DNA of 45,037 nucleotides from DAOTYH01 sp034435015 (GTDB taxonomy: Bacteria; Chloroflexota; Anaerolineae; Aggregatilineales; UBA3940). The first letter of the stretch is position 1, and every line of letters starts with the position of its first letter. Below the pieces are notes generated by a model. The model was not told the origin of the DNA. It did not search any database and saw only the letters and a list, made by a program, of their open reading frames with translations. Made by a program: the position numbers and the translations under genes. The stretch lies in contig DAOTYH010000038.1 in the NCBI GenBank assembly GCA_034435015.1, positions 1 through 45,037 of the forward strand. The letters are read 5' to 3'. Shown in pieces: positions 1 to 8,250 of the stretch.

Positions 1-215
1 TCTCCGGGTACAAGCCGCAGTTCTACATCCGGACGATGGATGTGACGGGCGAGATCAAACTGCCGGAAGGGGTTGAGATGGTGATGCCGGGTGACAATGT
101 CAACCTGCTGGTGGAGCTGATCACCCCTGTGGCGCTGGAGAAGGGGTCGAAGTTCGCTATCCGCGAGGGCGGCCTGACGGTCGGCGCCGGCGTCATCACG
201 GAGATTCTGGAGTAA
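1..215 (+). CDS. tuf: Elongation factor Tu, C-terminal fragment
   Basis: The reading frame is open from base 3 to a TAA at 213-215 and gives about 70 residues of EF-Tu domain III. It contains the segments KPQFYIRT, PGDNVNLLVELI and the characteristic end REGGLTVGAGVITEILE. EF-Tu delivers aminoacyl-tRNA to the ribosome as a GTP complex. The 5' part, with the GTPase domain, lies outside the window. Its place just before rpsJ is the usual end of the str operon. The 77-base gap to rpsJ holds an imperfect stem (GCAACC near 233 with GGTTGC near 259) but no convincing promoter, so read-through from tuf is likely. Confidence 0.95.
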   Translation, partial: SGYKPQFYIRTMDVTGEIKLPEGVEMVMPGDNVNLLVELITPVALEKGSKFAIREGGLTVGAGVITEILE

Positions 216-292
216 TGGATTGACCGTGGAGGGCAACCCCTGAGCGCATGAGCGCGCAGGTTGCTCCCTGTGGTTGACAGGTAAGGTCTGCT

Positions 293-601
293 ATGGCAAA
301 GCAAAAGATCAGAATACGTCTGAAAGCATATGACCACCGGGTGATCGATGAGTCGGCGCGGCGGATTGTCGAGGCGGCAGAGCGCACTGGGGCGCGTGTG
401 GTAGGCCCTGTGCCTTTACCGACGCGGATCGAGCGTTGGACGGTTCGCCGGTCTACCTTTATTGATAAGGATTCGCAGGAACATTTTGAGATGCGCACAC
501 ACAAGCGTCTGATTGATGTGCTCGACCCGGACGCTAAGACCATTGACACTCTGACACGGCTGAACCTGCCAGCCGGTGTGGATATTGAGATTAAAATCTA
601 G
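293..601 (+). CDS. rpsJ: 30S ribosomal protein S10
   Basis: The 102-residue product is of normal length for S10/NusE, a 30S head protein that also joins NusB in antitermination complexes. The start MAKQKIRIRLKAYDHRVID and the block GPVPLPTRIERWTV are diagnostic. The ATG follows an AGGTAAGG ribosome-binding site. It is the first gene of the S10 operon and is followed, after a 114-base gap, by rplC. Confidence 0.98.
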   Translation: MAKQKIRIRLKAYDHRVIDESARRIVEAAERTGARVVGPVPLPTRIERWTVRRSTFIDKDSQEHFEMRTHKRLIDVLDPDAKTIDTLTRLNLPAGVDIEIKI

Positions 602-715
602 ACTTGAGGCACTGCTGGTGCGCTGGCAGTGAAGGAATAGACACGGGGGATGACGCAAGAGGCAGGCAGTTTGAGCCGAGTCTTCGAGCGGGGTCCCGTG
701 GGAGGCAATGCCATC

Positions 716-1429
716 ATGATAAAGGGCATCATTGGCAAAAAAGTTGGGATGACTCAGGTCTTCAATGCGGACGGCAGTGCTGTGCCTGTGACGGTGATAC
801 AGGCTGGGCCTTGCTGGGTCACACAGGTCAAGACGGACAGCAAGGACGGCTATTCAGCCATACAGCTTGGCTATGAAGAGATCGCGCCAGAGGTAAGTGA
901 CGAGAAGGTGCGTGCCCGTAAGGTTGAACGCCGCCTCAAAAAACCTGAGCGTGGACATCTGGGCCTGCTGGAGGCGGATGAGAAGCATCCTCATCGCAAA
1001 AAACTGGCTGAGCCGGTACCGCCACTGCGCCATCTTCGAGAGTTTCCAGTCGAGGATGCTTCTGCTTTTCAAGAGGGCCAAAAGATCACAGTAGAGGTTT
1101 TCTCGGCGGGTGATCGGGTAGACGTGATTGGGACCAGCAAGGGCAAGGGGTTTGCCGGTACGGTCAAGCGTCATCATTTTAACCGTCAGCCGAAGACACA
1201 TGGTCAGTCTGACCGGGAGCGTGCGCCCGGCTCAAGCAGTTCAACAACAACACCGGGATGGGTGCGTAAGGGGACGCGACGAGCAGGCCGTATGGGTGGT
1301 GAGCGTGTCACCTCCATGAATCTGGAAGTCATTGTTGTTGACCCTGAACGGCATCTGCTGGCTGTAAAGGGAAGCGTACCCGGCGCGAAAGGCGGTCTGG
1401 TCATGGTCCGCCAGTCGGTGAAGCAGTAG
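716..1429 (+). CDS. rplC: 50S ribosomal protein L3
   Basis: The frame stays open upstream to 650, but the family start (MIKGIIGKKVGMTQ) is the ATG at 716, preceded by GGAGG at 701-705. The 237-residue product is longer than the usual ~210, with an extra charged segment around residues 60-105. The loop reaching towards the peptidyl-transferase centre (HGQSDRERAPGSSSS) and the C-terminal VKGSVPGAKGG are present. L3 is an early 23S rRNA assembly protein. The 114-base gap before it carries no recognisable gene. Confidence 0.97.
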   Translation: MIKGIIGKKVGMTQVFNADGSAVPVTVIQAGPCWVTQVKTDSKDGYSAIQLGYEEIAPEVSDEKVRARKVERRLKKPERGHLGLLEADEKHPHRKKLAEPVPPLRHLREFPVEDASAFQEGQKITVEVFSAGDRVDVIGTSKGKGFAGTVKRHHFNRQPKTHGQSDRERAPGSSSSTTTPGWVRKGTRRAGRMGGERVTSMNLEVIVVDPERHLLAVKGSVPGAKGGLVMVRQSVKQ

Positions 1430-1439
1430 AGGCAGTCAC

Positions 1440-2084
1440 ATGGCGATCAAACTTCCTGTTAAGGACATGCGCGGGCGTGAGGTAGACGAAGTCGAACTGC
1501 CCGCAGACATCTTTGAAGCGCCGGTGAAGGTGGGTCTGATGCACCAGTTGTATGTGCTCCAGATGGCCAATGCACGGCTGGGGACCCACGACACCAGGAC
1601 GCGTGGTGAGATCAATCGGACCAAACAGAAATGGTATCGGCAGAAAGGTACAGGCCGTGCACGTCACGGGGCGCGTACTGCACCGATCTTTGTAGGCGGC
1701 GGGATCGCACACGGCCCGCATCCTCGCAAGTATACCAAGCGTATGCCCAAGAAGATGCGTCGGGCGGCGTTACGCTCGGCTCTTTCGGCTAAAGCCGCTG
1801 AGAACGAGATAGTGGTAGTGGATAAGCTGGAATTGGAAGCCCCGAAGACCCGCCAAATGACTGAAGTGCTCTACAACCTTGTGGGGGACAGTACAGCGTT
1901 GGTTCTTCTGGCTGAGAAAAATGAGAATGTCCAGCTTTCCCTGCGCAACCTGCCGGATGCGTACTACCTGCTGGCAAACTACCTGAATGTGCGTGATCTG
2001 CTGCGCTACGAGAAGGTGATCATGCCGCTTGATGCGCTGAAAGCAATCACTGATTGGCTGGGAACACAGCGCGGGAGTGAGTGA
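1440..2084 (+). CDS. rplD: 50S ribosomal protein L4
   Basis: The 214-residue protein is of L4/uL4 type. The extended loop contains KQKGTGRARHGARTAP-like sequence (residues ~60-80) and the conserved PKKMRRAALRSALS follows. L4 lines the peptide exit tunnel and in proteobacteria also represses its own operon; whether it does so here is unknown. It starts 10 bases after rplC and ends 1 base before the rplW start, so translation is probably coupled. Confidence 0.97.
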   Translation: MAIKLPVKDMRGREVDEVELPADIFEAPVKVGLMHQLYVLQMANARLGTHDTRTRGEINRTKQKWYRQKGTGRARHGARTAPIFVGGGIAHGPHPRKYTKRMPKKMRRAALRSALSAKAAENEIVVVDKLELEAPKTRQMTEVLYNLVGDSTALVLLAEKNENVQLSLRNLPDAYYLLANYLNVRDLLRYEKVIMPLDALKAITDWLGTQRGSE

Positions 2085-2085
2085 A

Positions 2086-2382
2086 ATGAGCGAGTTACAC
2101 ATTTATGATGTGATCCGTCGCCCGATCGTGACTGAGAAGAGCCAGCGTTTGACCGATGAGTTGAATGTGTACACCTTTGAGGTGGATATGCGGGCCAACA
2201 AGCCCCTGATCAAAGAGGCGGTCGAGACTATCTTCGATGTGAAGGTGATCGGCGTACGGACTTCCATTGTGCCGGCCAAGCTGGGCCGGCGGGCGAGGAA
2301 GACCTTTATTCGCAAGCCTCAGTGGAAGAAGGCGGTCGTCACAGTTGCGCCCGGGCAGAGTATTGATCTGTTTGGCGTCTGA
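2086..2382 (+). CDS. rplW: 50S ribosomal protein L23
   Basis: The ATG at 2086 (MSELHIYDVIRRPIVTEKS) is chosen over an in-frame GTG at 2077 because GGGAG at 2073-2077 is correctly spaced for 2086. The product is 98 residues, normal for L23, which sits at the tunnel exit and docks trigger factor and SRP. The PIVTEKS and FDVKVIGVRT blocks are typical. It follows rplD by a single base. Confidence 0.96.
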   Translation: MSELHIYDVIRRPIVTEKSQRLTDELNVYTFEVDMRANKPLIKEAVETIFDVKVIGVRTSIVPAKLGRRARKTFIRKPQWKKAVVTVAPGQSIDLFGV

Positions 2383-2397
2383 GTGTAGAGGTACGGT

Positions 2398-3234
2398 ATG
2401 GCAATCAAAAAATACAAACCGACTTCACCCGGTCGCCGGGGGATGAGTGGGTACACTTTCGAAGAGATCACCCGCAACAAGCCGGAAAGGTCGCTGACTG
2501 TAGCGTTGCGCAAGCGTGCCGGGCGTAACAATCAAGGGCGGATTACGGTACGGCATCGTGGCGGCGGTCATCGCCGGCGCTATCGTATCATTGACTTCAA
2601 GCGCGACAAGATCGGCATTCCGGGCCGGGTTGCTACGCTGGAGTACGATCCGAACCGGTCAGCCCGTATCGCACTGATCGTTTACGCAGATGGCGAGAAG
2701 CGGTACATCATTGCGCCGCTGGGGCTACAGGTGGGGGATGCCATCATGAGCGGCCCTCAAGCCGAGGTTCGTCCCGGTAATGCCCTTCCGATTCGGAATA
2801 TACCGGTTGGCACGCTCATTCACAACATTGAGCTGTATGAGGGACATGGAGGGCAGTTGGTACGCTCGGCAGGAACGTCGGCACAACTTCTCGCTAAGGA
2901 AGGTGACTATGCTCAGATACGTATGCCCAGCGGCGAGGTTCGTCTGATCCGGCAGGCCTGCATGGCGACTGTGGGTCAGGTGGGCAATACCGAGCATAGC
3001 AACATCAAGCTGGGCAAGGCGGGCCGTAAACGCTGGCTGGGTTGGCGTCCGGCGGTGCGCGGCAGCGCAATGGACCCCAATTCCCATCCCCATGGCGGCG
3101 GTGAGGGCCGTTCGCCTGTTGGTATGCCCGGCCCGAAGACGCCGTGGGGGAAGCCTGCGCTTGGCAAGAAGACACGCCACAACAAACGCACAGATAAGTA
3201 TATCGTGCGGCGGCGTGGCAAGAAGCGCCAGTAG
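2398..3234 (+). CDS. rplB: 50S ribosomal protein L2
   Basis: The 278-residue protein matches L2 along its whole length. It begins MAIKKYKPTSPGRRGMS, has the RNA-binding core GRNNQGRITVRHRGGGHRR, and carries the conserved HPHGGGEGR near residue 230 whose histidine lies close to the peptidyl-transferase centre. The WGKPALGKKTR tail is typical. A 76-base gap to rpsS contains a GC-rich stem (CGGCCC at 3251 with GGGCCG at 3267) of unknown role. Confidence 0.98.
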   Translation: MAIKKYKPTSPGRRGMSGYTFEEITRNKPERSLTVALRKRAGRNNQGRITVRHRGGGHRRRYRIIDFKRDKIGIPGRVATLEYDPNRSARIALIVYADGEKRYIIAPLGLQVGDAIMSGPQAEVRPGNALPIRNIPVGTLIHNIELYEGHGGQLVRSAGTSAQLLAKEGDYAQIRMPSGEVRLIRQACMATVGQVGNTEHSNIKLGKAGRKRWLGWRPAVRGSAMDPNSHPHGGGEGRSPVGMPGPKTPWGKPALGKKTRHNKRTDKYIVRRRGKKRQ

Positions 3235-3310
3235 CCATGAAGGCGGCCCTCGGCCCTGAACAGATCGGGCCGGGCGGCGTGCAGAGATGAGAGGGTAATC
3301 GGAGGACAGG

Positions 3311-3586
3311 ATGTCACGCAGTTTGAAGAAAGGGCCATATGTTGACCCGAAGCTGCTGGCGAAGATTGAGCGGATGAATGCGGCTGGCGAAAAGAAGGTC
3401 ATTCGGACGTGGAGCCGTGATTCGACGATCTTCCCGCAGTTCGTCGGGCATACGATTGCTGTCCACGACGGGCGGCGGCATGTGCCGATTTATATTACCG
3501 AGAACATGGTAGGTCACAAGCTGGGTGAATTTGCGCCGACGCGCCTCTTCCGTGGGCACTTTGCCAAGGAAAAGAAGGGGAAGTAG
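3311..3586 (+). CDS. rpsS: 30S ribosomal protein S19
   Basis: The 91-residue protein is a typical S19. It starts MSRSLKKGPYVDPKLL and contains VGHTIAVHDGRRHVPIYI and the end HKLGEFAPTRLFRGH. S19 binds the 30S head with S13. A GGAGGA ribosome-binding site precedes the ATG. rplV begins 3 bases after its stop. Confidence 0.98.
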   Translation: MSRSLKKGPYVDPKLLAKIERMNAAGEKKVIRTWSRDSTIFPQFVGHTIAVHDGRRHVPIYITENMVGHKLGEFAPTRLFRGHFAKEKKGK

Positions 3587-3589
3587 GAA

Positions 3590-3967
3590 ATGGACGTACG
3601 GGCAAGTGCCAAGTATCTACCGATCTCGCCGTCCAAGATTCGTCTGGTGTGCGATCAGGTGCGCGGACTTAACCCCTATCAGGCGGTCAATGTGCTCAAG
3701 TTTATGCCTCAGAAGGGCGCCCCTTTGGTGTTGAAAGTGCTTGAGAGCGCTATCGCCAATGCGGAAAACAACTTTGAGCTGGACCCGGCGGAGATGGTCA
3801 TTTCGGCGATTTACGCAGATGAGGGGCCGCGCCGTCAGTGGCGGCGTTTTGGTGCGCGCGGGCGTTTTAAGCCTTGGATTCGGCGCACGTCTCATGTGAC
3901 CGTGGTGCTGAGCGAGCGGGAAGCTGTGCCAACCCCGTCTGGCAAGGTTGAGGAGCAGGAGAGCTAA
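3590..3967 (+). CDS. rplV: 50S ribosomal protein L22
   Basis: The 125-residue L22 has the typical start ASAKYLPISPSKIRLV. The beta-hairpin segment near residues 80-100 (GPRRQWRRFGARGRFKP) lines the exit tunnel, where macrolide-resistance changes occur in other bacteria. The final acidic residues (GKVEEQES) are a short extension. It is spaced 3 bases from both neighbours, rpsS and rpsC. Confidence 0.97.
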   Translation: MDVRASAKYLPISPSKIRLVCDQVRGLNPYQAVNVLKFMPQKGAPLVLKVLESAIANAENNFELDPAEMVISAIYADEGPRRQWRRFGARGRFKPWIRRTSHVTVVLSEREAVPTPSGKVEEQES

Positions 3968-3970
3968 ATT

Positions 3971-4642
3971 ATGGGACGCAAAGTACACCCGATTGGTATG
4001 CGCCTGAAAATCATCAAGGACTGGAATGCACGCTGGTATGCTGAAGGGCGTCGCTATGGGGACCTGCTCCATGAAGACTTTGCCATCCGTGATATGGTGT
4101 ACCGCTTGCATGGTAACGCGGGTATCTCAAAGGTTGAGATTGAGCGCTATCCCAACCAAGTGGTGGTGACGTTACATACGGCCAGACCCGGCATCATCAT
4201 CGGGCGTAAGGGGCAGGCGGTCAAGGAGCTTCGTCAGAGCTTGCAGGACCTGACGGGTAAGAACGTCAAGATCGAGGTAGAGGAGATTCAATCGCCCGAT
4301 CTGGATGCCAAGCTGGTTGCCGAGAACATCGCCGGGCAGTTGGAACGCCGTATCTCGCATAGTCGTGCCATGAAGCGTGCTGTTCAGCAAGCCATGCGTC
4401 AGGGGGCGCTGGGGGTCAAGATCATCTGCTCTGGGCGGTTGGCCGGGGCCGAGATGGCCCGTCGTGAGACCATCCACGAGGGGCAGGTTCCTTTGACAAC
4501 GCTCCGCGCTGATATTGACTATGGCTTCGCAGAGGCCCTGACCACCTTTGGCCGCATCGGCGTCAAAGTGTGGATTTATAAGGGTGAGGTGCTGAAGACT
4601 GAGGAAAAAGAGGTGACTGATGGAGTGTACGTCAGTCAGTAG
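3971..4642 (+). CDS. rpsC: 30S ribosomal protein S3
   Basis: The 223-residue S3 starts MGRKVHPIGMRLKIIKDW. It has a KH domain with the GxxG loop in IIIGRKGQAVKEL near residue 80, then the C-terminal S3 domain with GCSGRLAGAEMAR-like sequence (here CSGRLAGAEMARRE). S3 forms the mRNA entry site with S4 and S5. The 51-base gap to rplP contains a weak stem (CAGGC with GCCTG). Confidence 0.97.
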   Translation: MGRKVHPIGMRLKIIKDWNARWYAEGRRYGDLLHEDFAIRDMVYRLHGNAGISKVEIERYPNQVVVTLHTARPGIIIGRKGQAVKELRQSLQDLTGKNVKIEVEEIQSPDLDAKLVAENIAGQLERRISHSRAMKRAVQQAMRQGALGVKIICSGRLAGAEMARRETIHEGQVPLTTLRADIDYGFAEALTTFGRIGVKVWIYKGEVLKTEEKEVTDGVYVSQ

Positions 4643-4693
4643 AGTAGAACGCGCAGGCGGGATTATCTTGCCTGTACGGGTGGAGAAGCAACC

Positions 4694-5131
4694 ATGTTAA
4701 TGCCCAAACGTGTGAAGTATCGCAAGCAGTTTCGTGGGCGGATGAAGGGTATGGCTACACGGGGCTGTAAGGTGGATTTTGGCGAGATCGGCTTGCAGGC
4801 ACTTGAGCCGGCATGGATTACCAGCCGCCAGATCGAGTCGGCCCGACGAACAATCGTGCGCCATCTGAAGCGTCGCGGTAAGGTCTATATCCGCATCTTC
4901 CCTGATAAGCCTGTCACGGCCAAACCTGCCGAGACGCGCATGGGTAAGGGCAAAGGCTCAGTTGATCACTGGGTGGCTGTGGTAAAGCCGGGCCGCGTGC
5001 TGTTTGAGATCGCCGGCGTGGATGAAGAGACGGCGCTGGAGGCACTGCGTCTGGCCAGCCACAAAATGCCGATCCGCACCAAGATCATTAAGCGGATTGA
5101 GCCGATCTCCGGGCTGGAGGTGATGGGCTAA
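4694..5131 (+). CDS. rplP: 50S ribosomal protein L16
   Basis: The 145-residue L16 starts MLMPKRVKYRKQFRGRMKG, the usual family start, so the first of two close ATGs (4694, 4700) is kept. The ARRTIVRHLKRRGKVYIRIFP core and GKGKGSVDHWVAVVKPGR are conserved. L16 lies near the A site and 5S rRNA. Its stop codon overlaps the rpmC start (TAATG). Confidence 0.97.
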   Translation: MLMPKRVKYRKQFRGRMKGMATRGCKVDFGEIGLQALEPAWITSRQIESARRTIVRHLKRRGKVYIRIFPDKPVTAKPAETRMGKGKGSVDHWVAVVKPGRVLFEIAGVDEETALEALRLASHKMPIRTKIIKRIEPISGLEVMG

Positions 5132-5340
5132 TGAAAGCATCAGAGCTACGCCAGTTGACAATGAAGGAGTTGCAGGCCCGGCTGGATGAGGCTAAAGAGG
5201 CGTACTTTAACCTGCGCTTCCAGGAGACATCCGGTCAGCTTGAGGATTTCAACCGTCTGCGCATCGCCAAGCGCGACATCGCCCGCATCCTGACCGTGAT
5301 GCGCGAACGGCAACTGGAGGCTAAGAATGACCAACAATAG
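5131..5340 (+). CDS. rpmC: 50S ribosomal protein L29
   Basis: The 69-residue two-helix protein starts MKASELRQLTMKELQARLDEA and ends RERQLEAKNDQQ, typical of L29 near the tunnel exit. The start overlaps the rplP stop by one base. The 3' end overlaps rpsQ by 14 bases, so all three genes are probably translationally coupled. Confidence 0.96.
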   Translation: MKASELRQLTMKELQARLDEAKEAYFNLRFQETSGQLEDFNRLRIAKRDIARILTVMRERQLEAKNDQQ

Positions 5341-5686
5341 GCGGCGGCTGACCGGGCATGTGGTCAGCAACAAGATGGATAAGACTGTCATTGTACAGGT
5401 GGATCGCTCTTTCCGGCACCCGTTATATGGCAAGGTGCTGCGCAAGTCAAAGCGTTACATGGCCCACGACGAGGGCAACCGCTGTGAGATCGGTGATGTA
5501 GTCGTGATCGTTGAGTCGCGTCCGCTCAGCCGTCACAAGCGGTGGGTAGTACAGCATATCGTGCGCGAGGATGCCAGCGCCCGGACGGCTACGCTCGAAG
5601 AGCTGACGGCCGTTCCGGCTGGAGAGGCTGCTGAGACGCACGTGTCAGAGGCGGCTCAATCAGCCGCTGAGGGCGGGGACGCCTAG
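5327..5686 (+). CDS. rpsQ: 30S ribosomal protein S17, extended C-terminus
   Basis: The first ~80 residues match S17 (GHVVSNKMDKTVIVQVD, HPLYGKVLRKSKRYMAHDE, VVIVESRPLSRHKRW). The product is 119 residues, about 35 longer than common S17. The extra tail is rich in Ala, Glu and Thr and looks disordered. The ATG at 5327 lies inside the end of rpmC. S17 is a primary 16S rRNA binder. Confidence 0.96.
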   Translation: MTNNRRRLTGHVVSNKMDKTVIVQVDRSFRHPLYGKVLRKSKRYMAHDEGNRCEIGDVVVIVESRPLSRHKRWVVQHIVREDASARTATLEELTAVPAGEAAETHVSEAAQSAAEGGDA

Positions 5687-5708
5687 CTCGTTAACAGGGG
5701 AATCAACC

Positions 5709-6080
5709 ATGATACAGCAAGAGTCCCGGCTCACAGTAGCCGACAATAGTGGAGCGAAAGAGATTTTGACCATCCGGGTGATGGGCGGCTCGAAGCGCTT
5801 CTATGGGGGCGTAGGTGACGTGATTGTGGCCACAGTCAAGAGCGCTCAGCCGCACAGTAATTTCAAGAAGGGCGACATCGTGCGTGCGGTCATTGTGCGG
5901 ACAGCTAAGGAATACCGCCGTCCGGACGGCTCTTATATCCGCTTTGATGACAATGCCGCTGTGATTCTGGATGGTGAGTCGAACAACCCTAAGGGGACCC
6001 GTATCTTTGGGCCTGTGGCGCGTGAACTGCGTGAGGCAGGCTTCATGAAGATTATCTCGCTGGCGCCAGAGGTACTGTAG
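5709..6080 (+). CDS. rplN: 50S ribosomal protein L14
   Basis: The 123-residue L14 has the expected MIQQESRLTVADNSGAKE start, the KKGDIVRAVIVRT core and the GTRIFGPVARELR end. It contributes to the intersubunit bridge with 16S rRNA. AGGGG at about 5696-5700 serves as the ribosome-binding site. It begins the spc-like section of the cluster. Confidence 0.98.
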   Translation: MIQQESRLTVADNSGAKEILTIRVMGGSKRFYGGVGDVIVATVKSAQPHSNFKKGDIVRAVIVRTAKEYRRPDGSYIRFDDNAAVILDGESNNPKGTRIFGPVARELREAGFMKIISLAPEVL

Positions 6081-6095
6081 GCGCTGGAGGCAAGT

Positions 6096-6428
6096 ATGAC
6101 GAGACCAAAACTGCGTATTCGCAGGGGCGACACGGTAGAGGTAATCGCTGGGAATGACAAGGGTGCGCGGGGCAAGGTGTTGCGTGCCTACCCGGTGGAT
6201 GGGCGCGTGGTGGTGGAATCAGTGAACATCCGCAAGAAGCACCAGCGTCCGCGTCAGGCTGGGCGTGGTCAGACTCAGGCAGGGATTATCCAGTTTGAGG
6301 CACCGGTGCATGTCTCGAACGTGATGCTGGTTTGCCCTAAATGTGACAAGCCCACTCGTGTGGGGGTGCGCCGTCAGGATGGACAGGCTATCCGGGTATG
6401 CAAGAAGTGCGGGGAGGACATTGACTGA
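6096..6428 (+). CDS. rplX: 50S ribosomal protein L24, zinc-ribbon form
   Basis: The 110-residue protein has the KOW segment RRGDTVEVIAGNDKGARGKV followed by the L24 signature VNIRKKHQRP. A C-terminal CPKC...CKKC pair (residues ~80-107) can form a zinc ribbon, as in many L24 proteins. L24 is an assembly initiator near the tunnel. The stop overlaps the rplE start by one base. Confidence 0.97.
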   Translation: MTRPKLRIRRGDTVEVIAGNDKGARGKVLRAYPVDGRVVVESVNIRKKHQRPRQAGRGQTQAGIIQFEAPVHVSNVMLVCPKCDKPTRVGVRRQDGQAIRVCKKCGEDID

Positions 6429-6976
6429 TGAATGCCAAGCTGAAGACGCACTACGAGCAGACAGTCCGCCCGGCGCTGATGAAGCGTTTCGGCTATAAGA
6501 ACATCATGCAGGCGCCCCGCATTGTGAAAGTGGTGGTCAATGTGGGGGTAGGGGAGGCGCTGGACAATGCCAAAGCGCTGGATGCGACGGTCGAAGACCT
6601 GATGCGTATTACCGGCCAGCGACCGATCATCACTCGTGCCCGTAAGAGCATCGCCGCGTTCAAGTTGCGTGAAGGGCGTGCTATCGGGGTCAAGGTCACA
6701 CTGCGCGGGGAGCGGATGTGGGCCTTCCTTGATCGCCTGATGAACGTGGCTCTGCCGCGCACGCGGGACTTTCGCGGTGTTTCCCCGACTGGTTTTGACG
6801 GGCGAGGGAACTATACGCTTGGCCTGCGCGAGCAGTTGCTCTTCCCCGAAATTGTGATTGATAAGATTGACAAGGTGCGCGGGATGGAAATCAGCGTAGT
6901 GACGACCGCTCAGAGTGATGAGGAAGGGCGCGAGTTACTGCGGCTGATGGGAATGCCGTTCCGCGCCATGGATTAG
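6428..6976 (+). CDS. rplE: 50S ribosomal protein L5
   Basis: The 182-residue L5 contains MQAPRIVKVVVNVGVGEA, TGQRPIITRARKSIAAFKLREG and GRGNYTLGLREQLLFPEI. L5 binds 5S rRNA in the central protuberance. The start ATG overlaps the stop of rplX (TGATG), so the two genes are likely translated together. Confidence 0.98.
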   Translation: MNAKLKTHYEQTVRPALMKRFGYKNIMQAPRIVKVVVNVGVGEALDNAKALDATVEDLMRITGQRPIITRARKSIAAFKLREGRAIGVKVTLRGERMWAFLDRLMNVALPRTRDFRGVSPTGFDGRGNYTLGLREQLLFPEIVIDKIDKVRGMEISVVTTAQSDEEGRELLRLMGMPFRAMD

Positions 6977-6999
6977 CCGGAGAAGCAGGGAGCTGAGCG

Positions 7000-7182
7000 A
7001 TGTCAAAGAAGTGTATGCCCTACCGCGAGATGCGCCGTAAGTATGCTATCCGGGTACGTAATCGCTGTCAGCGGTGCGGACGCTCACGCGGGTATATCCG
7101 CAAGTTTCAGTTGTGCCGGATTTGCTTCCGCGAGTTGGCGCTGAAGGGCGACATTCCCGGCGTGGCAAAGGCAAGCTGGTAG
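7000..7182 (+). CDS. rpsN: 30S ribosomal protein S14, zinc-binding short form
   Basis: At 60 residues this is the short (type Z) S14. Cys23, Cys26, Cys39 and Cys42 (CQRCG and CRICF) make a CxxC-x12-CxxC zinc site, and GYIRKFQLCRICFRELA is diagnostic. It lies between rplE and rpsH as in the standard spc operon. The zinc form means its amount could be linked to zinc supply if a zinc-free copy exists elsewhere. Confidence 0.97.
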   Translation: MSKKCMPYREMRRKYAIRVRNRCQRCGRSRGYIRKFQLCRICFRELALKGDIPGVAKASW

Positions 7183-7199
7183 GGATAGGAGAGACGGTA

Positions 7200-7607
7200 A
7201 TGTACGTCAATGACCCAATAGCAGACATGTTGACGCGCATCCGCAATGCAATTATGGCCCGCCATACATCAGTGGCTGTTCCTCATTCGCGGATGAAAGA
7301 AGAGATCGCTCGTATCCTCAAGGAAGAGGGCTTCATTGAGGATTATAAGATCAGCGATGAGAAGCCGTATAAGCAAATTCATGTGCAACTGAAGTACATC
7401 GGAGCACGGCGTGATCGTCGCCCCGTCATCACAGGTCTGAAGCGTGTCAGCAAGCCGGGCCGCCGGATTTATGTCGGTTGTAACGAAATCCCATGGGTAC
7501 TGAGCGGCATGGGGATTGCAATCATGACTACCCCTAAGGGTGTGATGACAGGGCGGCAAGCGCGGCGTGAGGGCGTCGGCGGTGAAGTGCTGTGCTACGT
7601 GTGGTAA
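7200..7607 (+). CDS. rpsH: 30S ribosomal protein S8
   Basis: The frame is open from 7074, but the family start MYVNDPIADMLTRIRNA is the ATG at 7200, preceded by AGGAG at 7187-7191. The 135-residue product ends with the typical GVGGEVLCYVW. S8 is a central-domain 16S rRNA binder and in E. coli represses the spc operon. It starts 17 bases after rpsN. Confidence 0.97.
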   Translation: MYVNDPIADMLTRIRNAIMARHTSVAVPHSRMKEEIARILKEEGFIEDYKISDEKPYKQIHVQLKYIGARRDRRPVITGLKRVSKPGRRIYVGCNEIPWVLSGMGIAIMTTPKGVMTGRQARREGVGGEVLCYVW

Positions 7608-7654
7608 GAAGGCTTCAGAACAAAAGATCGGCTGGGGCCTGAATGGAGTAGAGA

Positions 7655-8209
7655 ATGTCCCGAATTGGTAAGAAACCCATCCCGATCCCGCAAGGGGTAA
7701 CCGTTACCATTGAGGGCAGCCAGGTGACGGTTAAAGGGCCTAAAGGAGAGCTAAGCCGGCGCTTTGACCCGGATATGTCCATTCGGCAGGAAGACGGGAG
7801 CCTTGTTGTCTCGCGCCCAAGCGATGAGCGTCGTCACAGGGCTTTGCACGGCCTGACACGCGCTCTGCTGAATAACATGGTGACCGGCGTCAGCACCGGC
7901 TACGAAGTTCGGCTGCAGATTGTGGGCACGGGGTACCGTGCCGAGATGCAAGGGCAAGACCTCAGGCTAAGTCTGGGGTATTCGCATGACATCTTGGTAG
8001 TGCCGCCGCCCGGCATGAAGTTTCAGGTTGAAGAGAAGGGTTCGCTGATCATCATCAATGCCATTGATCGGGAGCTGATCGGGCAGGTCGCGTCCGACAT
8101 CCGCAAGCTGCGCCCAGTGGAACCGTATAAGGGCAAGGGCATCCGCTATGTGGGTGAGTACGTCCGTCAGAAGGCCGGCAAGGCTGGCAAGACGGGCAAG
8201 GGTAAGTAG
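7655..8209 (+). CDS. rplF: 50S ribosomal protein L6
   Basis: The 184-residue L6 starts MSRIGKKPIPIPQGVTV. It has the two repeated L6 domains (first with VKGPKGELSR, second with LIGQVASDIRKLRPVEPYKGKGI) and a basic Gly/Lys-rich tail. L6 lies at the base of the L7/L12 stalk near the factor-binding site. A 47-base gap separates it from rpsH. Confidence 0.97.
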   Translation: MSRIGKKPIPIPQGVTVTIEGSQVTVKGPKGELSRRFDPDMSIRQEDGSLVVSRPSDERRHRALHGLTRALLNNMVTGVSTGYEVRLQIVGTGYRAEMQGQDLRLSLGYSHDILVVPPPGMKFQVEEKGSLIIINAIDRELIGQVASDIRKLRPVEPYKGKGIRYVGEYVRQKAGKAGKTGKGK

Positions 8210-8250
8210 AACCCGGTCATTGGACTACATATGGAGAGTGAGTGGAGAGC

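Noticed and set aside
2725..3402. - strand open frame opposite rplB (225 codons)
   Set aside because: It is antisense to a highly conserved gene, with no ribosome-binding site or protein motif.
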